From assembly GCA_036505275.1 (NCBI GenBank), contig DASXTS010000164.1, forward strand, positions 1-20,324: a DNA stretch of 20,324 bases, given 5' to 3'. The translations under genes were made by a program, and so were the position numbers. The notes below the pieces were generated by a model. It was not told the DNA's origin, did no database searches, and saw only the letters and a program-made list of their open reading frames with translations. Shown here in pieces: positions 13,465 to 20,324 of the stretch (position 1 is its first letter; each line of letters opens with the position of its first letter). The DNA is from DASXTS01 sp036505275 (GTDB taxonomy: Bacteria; Actinomycetota; Actinomycetes; Mycobacteriales; Pseudonocardiaceae).

Positions 13465-16400
13465 ATGGATCCGGCGCTGGCGGAGCTGCTGCGCGACACC
13501 TTGGTGCCCGGGAGCATCGAGGCGATCATCCGTCTCGATGCTCCCGACACGCGGGTCCCTGGCGTGCGGATGGTGGCCCGCTTCGGCCGGATCGCGACGT
13601 GCCGGGTCCAGCGCGACGCCGTGGCGGCGGTGCGCCGGCACGCGGGTGTGCACAGCCTGAAGGCCGCGCGGCTCGTCGGCAGGCAGGACGGCTGGACCCC
13701 GCTGCCGGGACGCGGCGGGGTCGGCCTGTCCCCGGCGGACGGGGATACCCGCAGGCCCGCGGGTCTGCGCCCGACCGGCGCCGGCATCGTGATCGGGATC
13801 GCCGACTGGGGTTTCGACGTCGACCACCCCGCGCTCTGCAACCCGGACGGATCGACCCGCGTGCTGGCGCTGTGGGACCAGCGCCCGGGTCGCGGGGAAG
13901 CGCCATGGCCGTACGGCTACGGGACCGTGCACTCCCGAGCGGAGATCGACGAGGCGCTGGCCACCGGCCGGCCCTACGCGCACCTCGGCTACCACCCCGC
14001 CGACGCCGACCGCGGCGGCGGAGCGCACGGCACGCACGTCGCCGACATCGCCGCGGGCAGCGGCGGGGCCTACGGTCCGGCCGGGGTCGCGCCGAAGGCG
14101 CACCTGGTGTTGGTGCACTTGGCCGACCGCGGCACCGGCGGGCTGGCGAACCTCGGCGACTCGTGCCGGCTGCTCGAGGCGGTCAAGTTCATCGAGCGGA
14201 CCGCCGGGGACCTGCCCTTTGTCATCAATCTCAGCGTCGGACGGATGGGCGGCCCACATGACCGGACGACGCTGGTCGAGCAGGCGCTCGACGAGCTGCT
14301 GGCCGGCCGCCCCGGGTGCAGCGCCGTGCTGAGCGGGGGCAACTACCACCGGTCCAGGACCCACGCGGCCGGGCGGCTGGCGGCGGGTGAGCGCCGGTCG
14401 CTGAGCGTCCTGGTGCCGCCCGCCGACCTGTCTACGAACGAGCTGGAGATCTGGTACAGCGGCGCGGACGAGCTCGCCGTCCACATCAACTCACCGGGCG
14501 GGGCATCGGTCTCGGCGCCCCTCGGCGAGCAGGCAGACATCGTCGAGGACGGCGAGCTGGTCGGCCGGATCTATCACCGAGCGCACGACCCCAACAACGG
14601 CGATCACCACGTCGACGCGTTCCTCTACCCGCAGGCGCGGGCGGGGCGCTGGACGGTCACCGTCGAGGCCGTCCGCACCATGAGCACGCCGTTTCACGCC
14701 TGGATCGAACGCGACGAGTGCGGCTGGTGCCAGGCGCGGTTCGCACCAGCCGACGCCGACCCCGCCTACACCACCGGCACCATTGCCAACGGCACGCTGC
14801 CGCTCGTGGTCGGTGCCTTCGACGCCCGCCGGCCCGGCCGTCCGCTCGCCACGTTCAGCAGCTGCGGCCCGACCCGCGACGGACGCACCAAACCCGACCT
14901 CTGTGCACCAGGGAAAGGCGTGCTGGCGGCCCGCTCGGCGCCGGCCGACCACGACCGCAGCCCCGGCGCCGTGGTGCGCAAGTCGGGGACCAGCATGGCG
15001 GCGCCGCACGTCACCGGGGCAGTGGCGCTGAGCCTGCAGCTCGGCGGCCACCGGCTCGACGCCCGGCGGATCCGTGACCTGGTGCTCGGGTCGGTGTCCC
15101 CGCCGAGCCGCGCCGTGCTCCGGAACGACGACCCCCGGCGGATCGGCCGCGGGCACCTCGACATCCCCGCGCTGGTCGCCGCGACGCAGCGCGCCCTCGC
15201 CGTCCGGCCCGCCGGACCGCCCTCGAAGGAGGCCATGATGAATCGCGACCTCGACCCCGTGCCGCCGCTCACGCTCGCGCCCGCGCGCGCCTACCGAGAG
15301 CTGGTCTACCGCGGCGACGGCGACATCGGACAATGGCTGAGCAGCCGGTTCGAGATCATCGGCCGGCCGGGGGGACGCCTGCGCGGCCCGCTCGAACAGG
15401 GCGACATCGTGCTCCAGGCCGTGCTCGGCGACGACGACCGCGGTAGCTGCTCGGTGCTGACCGTGCCCGGGCTCTCCCGCTGGCGGGACGGTGAGCCGGG
15501 GTGGTACGCCCTCGCTCAGGGGTCGCGGCCGGTCCGGGTGCTGACCCCGGCGCGCAGCGTGCCGCACGGGCTGGTGCTGCTGCGCCCCCGCGACGTCGAT
15601 TCATCCAGCGCCGACGCCGCCGACGAGGCAGGCGACGGCGGGCCGTGGACCGGTTCGGCCGGGCAGCTGGAGTTCCGCGACCGCGTGCTCGCCGCGCATC
15701 TTGCTCGCAGCGGCCGCAATGGACGGCGGCCACCCCAGCGCGACCTGCGCCCGGACGAGCTCGACTGCGTTCCGGGGACCGTGGTGACCCGCAACGGCCG
15801 GACCCGCTGCGTTCAGACTGCGTCCGAGACGACCGCCGCGGTCGGACGGCTGCTCGCCGCGGCGAACGCCGACCTGGCGGCGGCCCAGCGGGCGGGCGAC
15901 GAGGACGCCCTGCGCACCGTTCGGGTGACGGCGGTCAGCGGCTACCGCAGCAGCGCAGAGCAGCGCCGCCTCTGGCTCGGCTACTTCGCAGGCGACAAGG
16001 GCTACTACAACCGGACCCGGAAGGCGCGCGCCGCGCTCCCCGACGGGCCGCACTCGGACCAAGCCGTGCGGTACATGCTGGACGCGGACTCCGGATTCGG
16101 GCTCGGCGCCCGGATCGCCGCCCCCGGCTACAGCAACCATCAGGGCGGCATCGCCGTCGACCTCTGGCAGGAGCGCACCGCCGGCAACGCCGTCGCCAAC
16201 TCCTCCACCGCCGCGGCCAGGAAGCTGTGGCGGGACACCTGGTTGCACCGCTGGCTGACCGAGCACGCGGCCGAGCACCGATTCAAGCAGCTCGCGAGCG
16301 AGGAATGGCACTACGAGTACCAGTCGGGTGGCAGCGCGGGCGCAGCGTCGACCGGCGTCACAACCAGGGCCGACGACACGGCCGTCGCCGACCACCTCGG

Positions 16401-18516
16401 CGGCCGGCTATGGACCTTTCACTCGGCGGGCTCGGGTCTGCGGGTCGCTGTGTTCTGCCCGCGGGCGGCGCTGCGCAGCGACCGGGTCGACGTGCTGCTC
16501 TTCGCACACGGGCTGCTCGACGGGTGCCCGCGGCCACGGCAGCTGCCCGCGGGCTTCGTTACCGATCCGCCGTTCCGCCTCGGCAGCCTGGTGGACGCCT
16601 GCGGGCGAGCGGTGGTGCTCGCGGTGCCGCTGCTGGACTGGTCGCACCCCGGCGGATCGGACGCCTTCGGGCCGCAGCACCCGCGCTGGCACGCGCTGGC
16701 CGCGCTGGGGACCCTGGAGCGCCTGCTCGGGGAGGTGCTCGCCGAGGTCGGGCGGGTCCGGTCCACCGCCGCCCCGGCGCTGCGGCAGCTCGTCGTCGCC
16801 GGGCACTCGCGCGCCTACGACGTGCTCGAACCGCTGGCCCACCAGCGTCACGAGCCGGCACTGGCGGCCGGGCACCTGGCCAGGCTGGCGCAGGTCTGGG
16901 CCTTCGACACGACCTACGGCGGGCAGGTCGATGGCTGGGTCGACTGGCTCGCGCGCAACCCGCGGCTGCACGTGCAGGTGTTCTACCGGCCGGGCACCCG
17001 GACCGCGACGGTCGGGGAGCGCTTCTACCGCCGGCGCGGTGACCGGCTGACCGTGACCCCGGTCGACGAGTCACACTGCGCTGTGCCCGTTCGCAGGTTG
17101 CCCGCGCTGCTGGCCACCCTCGCCACCGCCGAGACCGATACCGCCGAGATCGACACCGCCGAGATCGACACCGCCGAGATCGACACCGAGTGTGCCAATT
17201 GTGCCGACTGTGCTGCCGTTGCCGTTGTCGCGCGTGCAGACGAGCTGGTGGCCGAGGAGGGCTGGATCGAGCAACCGGACGCGACCTCCGCCCCGGACGG
17301 CGAGGGCGAGGAGTTCATCGGCGACATCATTCGCACAATGCTGCGCAGCCCCACCATCGGGTTCGAGTTCGACGTGCACTACGGGGTGATGGCGCAGCTG
17401 CTGCCGGTCGGGGCGGCGATGCCCGCGGACGGCGCCGCCGTCTCGGACCACACCTGGGCCGCGGACGGCTTCCTGGTCAAGCGGGATGGCCCGCGGTTGG
17501 AGATCAACACCAAGCCGTTCGAGGCCACCAAGGCCGGCCGCGCCGAGCTGCGGCAGACGATCGCGCGGATCCGGACGTTTGCAGGCGAGCTGGCCGACGG
17601 CTGCGCGCACGCCTCGCCGGTGACCGTGCCCGGCCTCACCGGTCAAGCCCGCCCATTCCATCATCCGCGGATCCCGACGGTTCCGATCGTCAAGCTTCCG
17701 GTGTCCGGCGGATTCACCAACTGCTCGGTCTGGGCGGCGCCCCAGGCGACGCTGACCATCCCGCTGGCGAAGGTGCGCACGCTCGTCCAGCGGATCAAGG
17801 CCAGCGAGGGGACCGGGCCGGGCAAGGCGCTCTCCGGCGGATCGTCGGCCCGGATGGGGCTGCGGTCGGAGGCGCTCTACCGCGCCGCCGCGGAGGTCGG
17901 GCGGGCCCGGCGCAGGCTCACCTTCTCCGACGACCTCGACGGTTTCCTCATCCTGCTGGCCAGCTACCTGTGGACCAGCGAACTGACCTACCGGTTCCCG
18001 ACCCCGGACGCGCCCGCCCGGCCGGGCGAGGACTACGAGCCGTTCGGCAAGTCGTACCTGCCGATCAACGTGAAGACCCCGTTCAGCCAGGTGTTCGCCA
18101 CGCTGCTGAGCAGTGCCGACGAGCAGGCGTTCCGGACGCAGTTCGCCGACGGCGCCGCCCGGGTCAACCTGTTCCGGCTGGCCCGGCCGTCCGGGGCGAC
18201 CCTCGCGGACGGCGCCCGGAGGCTGCTGCCCACCGGGCCGATGGACGGTGGCAGGCCGAGCGTGCACGACAACCAGGAAGCCGAGTTCGGCGTGGTGCCG
18301 ACCTGGAACGACCTGGTCGAGCACGCGCTCGACCCGCGCCACCGGGGATGGGGCGACCGGCTGCTGGTCCCGCTGTCCAAGCCCATCGACGTCGCCAAGA
18401 CCCGCCCGCGGGTGGCGATGGAGCTGCGCCGCATCGGCTGGGCGTCGGTGGACCGCTCGCTCTGGCCGGACCTGATGACAGGCCTGGTGGACCTGACAGA
18501 GGAGCTGTCCCGGTGA
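13465..18516 (+). CDS. Operon gene 4: 1683-aa polyprotein with S8, M15, alpha/beta-hydrolase and C-terminal novel domains
   Basis: Domains in order: (1) propeptide-like 1-75; (2) subtilisin S8, about 105-575, with Asp114 (GIADWGFDVDHP), His188 (GGAHGTHVADIAAG) and Ser510 (KSGTSMAAPHVTG); (3) an unknown region 592-720; (4) M15/VanY-like peptidase, about 780-955, with SGYRSSAEQ, His892 and Asp899 (SNHQGGIAVDL), Glu946 and His949 (EEWHYEY); (5) alpha/beta-hydrolase-like, about 980-1215, with Ser1115 (VAGHSRAYD), Asp1148 and His1204 (DESHCAVP); (6) TAEID repeats and ECANCADCA, 1222-1250; (7) an unknown domain 1283-1683 with IGFEFDVHYG, LEINTKPF and APQATLTIPL, motifs faintly like glutamine-synthetase-fold amidoligases. 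All three hydrolase triads or metal sets appear intact. No signal peptide is visible. A strong internal ribosome binding site precedes Met591/592, so this may be a fusion or give two products. The next gene overlaps by GTGA. Confidence 0.88.
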   Translation: MDPALAELLRDTLVPGSIEAIIRLDAPDTRVPGVRMVARFGRIATCRVQRDAVAAVRRHAGVHSLKAARLVGRQDGWTPLPGRGGVGLSPADGDTRRPAGLRPTGAGIVIGIADWGFDVDHPALCNPDGSTRVLALWDQRPGRGEAPWPYGYGTVHSRAEIDEALATGRPYAHLGYHPADADRGGGAHGTHVADIAAGSGGAYGPAGVAPKAHLVLVHLADRGTGGLANLGDSCRLLEAVKFIERTAGDLPFVINLSVGRMGGPHDRTTLVEQALDELLAGRPGCSAVLSGGNYHRSRTHAAGRLAAGERRSLSVLVPPADLSTNELEIWYSGADELAVHINSPGGASVSAPLGEQADIVEDGELVGRIYHRAHDPNNGDHHVDAFLYPQARAGRWTVTVEAVRTMSTPFHAWIERDECGWCQARFAPADADPAYTTGTIANGTLPLVVGAFDARRPGRPLATFSSCGPTRDGRTKPDLCAPGKGVLAARSAPADHDRSPGAVVRKSGTSMAAPHVTGAVALSLQLGGHRLDARRIRDLVLGSVSPPSRAVLRNDDPRRIGRGHLDIPALVAATQRALAVRPAGPPSKEAMMNRDLDPVPPLTLAPARAYRELVYRGDGDIGQWLSSRFEIIGRPGGRLRGPLEQGDIVLQAVLGDDDRGSCSVLTVPGLSRWRDGEPGWYALAQGSRPVRVLTPARSVPHGLVLLRPRDVDSSSADAADEAGDGGPWTGSAGQLEFRDRVLAAHLARSGRNGRRPPQRDLRPDELDCVPGTVVTRNGRTRCVQTASETTAAVGRLLAAANADLAAAQRAGDEDALRTVRVTAVSGYRSSAEQRRLWLGYFAGDKGYYNRTRKARAALPDGPHSDQAVRYMLDADSGFGLGARIAAPGYSNHQGGIAVDLWQERTAGNAVANSSTAAARKLWRDTWLHRWLTEHAAEHRFKQLASEEWHYEYQSGGSAGAASTGVTTRADDTAVADHLGGRLWTFHSAGSGLRVAVFCPRAALRSDRVDVLLFAHGLLDGCPRPRQLPAGFVTDPPFRLGSLVDACGRAVVLAVPLLDWSHPGGSDAFGPQHPRWHALAALGTLERLLGEVLAEVGRVRSTAAPALRQLVVAGHSRAYDVLEPLAHQRHEPALAAGHLARLAQVWAFDTTYGGQVDGWVDWLARNPRLHVQVFYRPGTRTATVGERFYRRRGDRLTVTPVDESHCAVPVRRLPALLATLATAETDTAEIDTAEIDTAEIDTECANCADCAAVAVVARADELVAEEGWIEQPDATSAPDGEGEEFIGDIIRTMLRSPTIGFEFDVHYGVMAQLLPVGAAMPADGAAVSDHTWAADGFLVKRDGPRLEINTKPFEATKAGRAELRQTIARIRTFAGELADGCAHASPVTVPGLTGQARPFHHPRIPTVPIVKLPVSGGFTNCSVWAAPQATLTIPLAKVRTLVQRIKASEGTGPGKALSGGSSARMGLRSEALYRAAAEVGRARRRLTFSDDLDGFLILLASYLWTSELTYRFPTPDAPARPGEDYEPFGKSYLPINVKTPFSQVFATLLSSADEQAFRTQFADGAARVNLFRLARPSGATLADGARRLLPTGPMDGGRPSVHDNQEAEFGVVPTWNDLVEHALDPRHRGWGDRLLVPLSKPIDVAKTRPRVAMELRRIGWASVDRSLWPDLMTGLVDLTEELSR
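15226..15240 (+). promoter_or_regulatory. Internal Shine-Dalgarno plus ATG-ATG inside the polyprotein gene
   Basis: AAGGAGG (15226-15232) lies 5 nt before an in-frame ATG at 15238, with another ATG at 15235. It falls just after the S8 domain ends (residue 591 of 1683) and before the M15-containing half. The spacing is ideal, better than at the annotated start of the gene itself. Internal initiation would give a product of about 1092 aa lacking the protease. Confidence 0.6.
17125..17184. repeat. 15-bp in-frame tandem repeat (TAEID units)
   Basis: Four units of ACCGCCGAGATCGAC, the first with two substitutions and the other three identical. They encode TAETD and TAEID x3 in a linker between the alpha/beta-hydrolase-like domain and a CxxCxxC motif. 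Perfect copies suggest recent slippage and likely length variation between strains. Confidence 0.9.
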
Positions 18517-19374
18517 CCAGCAAGCAGGACGAGGTGGTTCGTTCCCCGAGGACCTACGACGCGTCGGTGCGCCGCGCGCAGACGCCCGAGCAGGACGACC
18601 TGGTGGCCCACCAGGAGCACTGTTCAGCCGATCCGCGACGGCTGGCCACCGTGGGTGCCGGCCGCGGCGCCCAAGTCAGGATCGTGCGCAGCGATGCCGA
18701 GTACGCGCTGTTCACGGTGAGCGAGGTGCGGCCGGAGAGCCCGGACACCGTCGTCCGGATGGGCAAGGACAGCCGCGAGCGGCTCGGTACCCCCGAGGAG
18801 TTCAGCGCGGTGCTCGACACGCGGGTGGCGCGGTCCGAGCTGACCGACGAGCGGGCCCGGTCGGGCAGCGAGTTCGTCGAGCGCCTGCAGGACAACGGCC
18901 ACCAGCGCAGGCTCGTCGTGCTGGCCCCGCACGGCGGCGACATCGAGCCACACACCGACGAGCAGGCCGAGTACCTGGCCGCCCCTCGGCTCGATCTTCG
19001 GTCGGGGGTTTGCCCGCGCCGTCTCGTTCCACGGCTTCGACCGGCCGGAGTTGCCGGACCAGGTCGTGGTCGGCGGGGCGGCGCGCAACCGGTTAAAGCG
19101 GTGCGTCGCGGCAGCGATCCGGGACGCGCTCGCCGGCACCGGCTTCACGGTGCGCATCGCGGCGGCCGGTGACCCGCTCGGCGGGGCGAACGCGGCAAAC
19201 ATCGTGAACCGGATCACCGCAAACGGCCGCCGTGGCGTGCAGATCGAGCAGGCTCCCGAGGTGCGGGACCAGCACGCGCTGGCCGTGGCCGAGGCCGTGG
19301 CGCGGTTCTACCGGCGCGGGTTACTCGGCGTTTGCGGATGGTGGCGCGGCTGGCTCGGGTTCGGCGGGCGGTAG
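18513..19374 (+). pseudogene. Operon gene 5: poly-gamma-glutamate hydrolase (PghP/YjqB-like) family protein, one frameshift
   Basis: Members of this family are zinc hydrolases with a carboxypeptidase-like fold that cut gamma-glutamyl chains. The GTG at 18513 overlaps the previous stop by GTGA and has GAGGAG upstream. The first frame gives 157 codons ending with the family motif VVLAPHGGDIEPHTDEQAEY (His140 and Glu145 are the likely zinc ligands). At 18982-18985 (CCCC) one extra C breaks the frame. The other frame then runs LGSIFGRGFARAVSFHGFDR, VVVGGAARNRLKRCVAAAI, ANAANIVNRI and GVQIEQAPEVRD to TAG at 19372. Removing one C gives a continuous 286-aa protein of normal length with uniform GC3. 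A recent mutation, a sequencing error in a C-run, or programmed frameshifting are all possible. Confidence 0.75.
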
Positions 19375-20324
19375 CAGCACAGCATCCCGGTCTGCACGGC
19401 GTCGCTCAGCTGGGCGCCGATCACCGCGTCGGCGGCAGCGATCCGCCGCAGCGCCCGGCGGATCGCCTTGCCGACCGCGATCCGCGCGCGTTCGCCGTCA
19501 TCGGCGAACTGGCGTCGCCGCCCACCCAGTCCGGTCTGCGCCTGCAGCTCGTCGACCAGCCAGTCGGCTTCGGAACGCAACAGGTCGGCGCGGTCCGCCG
19601 AGCCGAGGGCCTCGGCCTCCTCGATCTGCCCGCGCAGGGCCTGCAGGCGCGACCGGTACTGCTCGATCGCCTGCTGGTCGAGCACCTGCTGCGCCGGGCG
19701 TGCCGGCGCCTGGCGTCGCGGTGACCCGTCAGAGGCGGCCAGCTGCAAGGCCGGCACGTCGACGCCGGGGTTCGCGATCAGGGTAGCCAGGTACCGCAGT
19801 CCCACCGAGTCGTCCACCACGGCAAAGCGGCCATCGACCGCGATGCACCACCGCCGCCCCTGCCGGGAGCACTGCACGCCGTGGCTCGGCGGCAGCGCGG
19901 CCGGCCCGATCGGCACCGCGGCCGACCCCGTCGGCACCCTGCTCGGCACCGGGGGTAGGGCGATGTCCATGGCGGCCGCCTCCGCGGCGGCCTCTGCGGT
20001 CAGCCGCTCGCAGCTCGCGTGATCTCCTCGGTCGCCGCGCACCGCGAGGGCCTGCGCGAGCCGCGCCTTCGCGAACGCGACGGCGGGCCAGTGCCCCAGG
20101 GCCTCGTTCTGCGCCACCGCGCAGCGCAGGTGCGCGACCGCCCGGTCCAGGTCGCCGGCGGTGAGCGCCGCGACCCCGAGGGCCTGCTCGACGGAGCCGA
20201 AGCACACGATCGCGAGGCTGCCCATGGCGGGCAGCTGCCCGAAGGGCCGCAGCAGCCGGTAGGCGCCCGCCGCGGTGTCCCGCTCGCCGAGCAGGGCGGC
20301 GGTCTCGACCACCCCGCATAGCGC
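19308..20324 (-). CDS. TPR-containing transcriptional regulator/ATPase, C-terminal part (5' end outside window)
   Basis: The frame is open to the window edge and gives 338 residues. The first 115 are TPR-like helices (SVEQALGVAALTAGDLDRAV, HLRCAVAQNEALGHWPAVAF). A Pro/Ala linker follows, then a domain found at the end of actinobacterial AAA/adenylate-cyclase-like regulators: DDSVGLRYLATLIANPGVDV, a coiled coil (about 225-265) with the ADWLVDEL motif, TGLGGRRRQFADDGERARIA, VGKAIRRALRRIAAAD and CCYRP. The N-terminal ATPase or receptor part lies beyond the window. The gene is convergent with the operon and its last 67 nt overlap the end of gene 5. A regulatory link to the operon is possible, but nothing in the sequence demonstrates one. 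Confidence 0.8.
   Translation of the reverse strand, partial: ALCGVVETAALLGERDTAAGAYRLLRPFGQLPAMGSLAIVCFGSVEQALGVAALTAGDLDRAVAHLRCAVAQNEALGHWPAVAFAKARLAQALAVRGDRGDHASCERLTAEAAAEAAAMDIALPPVPSRVPTGSAAVPIGPAALPPSHGVQCSRQGRRWCIAVDGRFAVVDDSVGLRYLATLIANPGVDVPALQLAASDGSPRRQAPARPAQQVLDQQAIEQYRSRLQALRGQIEEAEALGSADRADLLRSEADWLVDELQAQTGLGGRRRQFADDGERARIAVGKAIRRALRRIAAADAVIGAQLSDAVQTGMLCCYRPPNPSQPRHHPQTPSNPRR

Noticed and set aside
12832..14484. 550-aa minus-strand frame opposite operon genes 3 and 4
   Set aside because: It is antisense to an intact S8 catalytic region with strong GC3 in the plus frame, and no domain is recognisable.
17190..18512. Plus-strand frame in register with gene 5 running through gene 4
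   Set aside because: It is an Arg/Gly-rich off-frame reading of the polyprotein. The true gene 5 start is the GTG at 18513.
18982..18985. Programmed ribosomal frameshift as the preferred explanation for gene 5
   Set aside because: The C-run is short and no strong downstream stem-loop or stop-linked slippery heptamer is evident. I keep it only as a possibility behind mutation or sequencing error.
1..20324. CRISPR array, insertion sequence or integrase
   Set aside because: I saw no regularly spaced repeats, terminal inverted repeats or DDE, tyrosine or serine recombinase motifs on either strand. Mobility is inferred only from the tRNA remnants.

Overview
The window is high-GC DNA with strong G/C preference at third codon positions, GTG starts and gene families typical of Actinomycetota (rifampin phosphotransferase, AldO-type alditol oxidase, DUF1345, actinobacterial TPR regulators). 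I would call it an actinomycete chromosome but cannot assign the genus.

Region 1 (1-956) is the 3' end of a rifampin phosphotransferase (rph), followed by a hairpin.

Region 2 (about 960-8300) is a gene graveyard with three intact genes. These are an amidase-signature enzyme (1702-3126, -), an AldO-type alditol oxidase (3429-4715, -) and a DUF1345 membrane protein (6052-6735, +). Between them are short but recognisable stubs: an epoxide hydrolase N-terminus, a galT N-terminus abutting a membrane-protein C-terminus, a lutA start joined to a lutC end, the C-terminal domain of a DUF559-like nuclease protein, a tRNA-Glu-like relic and an unidentified C-terminus. Two near-identical 47/48-bp copies of a tRNA 3' half (1235-1281 and 7834-7881, same orientation) bracket most of this, like the scars of tRNA-targeted integration.

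Region 3 (about 8300-11430) has one clear gene, a 363-aa protein-glutaminase-like Cys-His-Asp hydrolase with a tryptophan-rich segment (8593-9684, -). Two perfect palindromes sit over its predicted promoter. More debris follows: a frameshifted fragment of a conserved hypothetical protein, the C-terminus of an ATP-dependent DNA ligase and the C-terminal half of a pirin.

Region 4 (11437-19374, +) is a tightly packed five-gene operon. It encodes a glycine-zipper protein, a small CxC/CxxC protein, a Big_2-like protein with an acidic repeat head, and a 1683-aa polyprotein. The polyprotein carries subtilisin S8, M15 VanY-like and alpha/beta-hydrolase-like domains plus a C-terminal domain with possible amidoligase-like motifs. 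The last gene is a poly-gamma-glutamate hydrolase family protein broken by one extra C. All junctions overlap by 4 nt except the one before the large gene. A strong internal ribosome binding site at the S8/M15 boundary suggests that the large gene is a fusion of two genes or makes two products. No classical signal peptide is visible. This operon is the best candidate for an undescribed system, apparently a set of peptide, cell-wall and gamma-glutamyl hydrolases.

Region 5 (19308-20324, -) is the C-terminal part of a TPR-containing regulator or ATPase, convergent with the operon and overlapping it by 67 bp.
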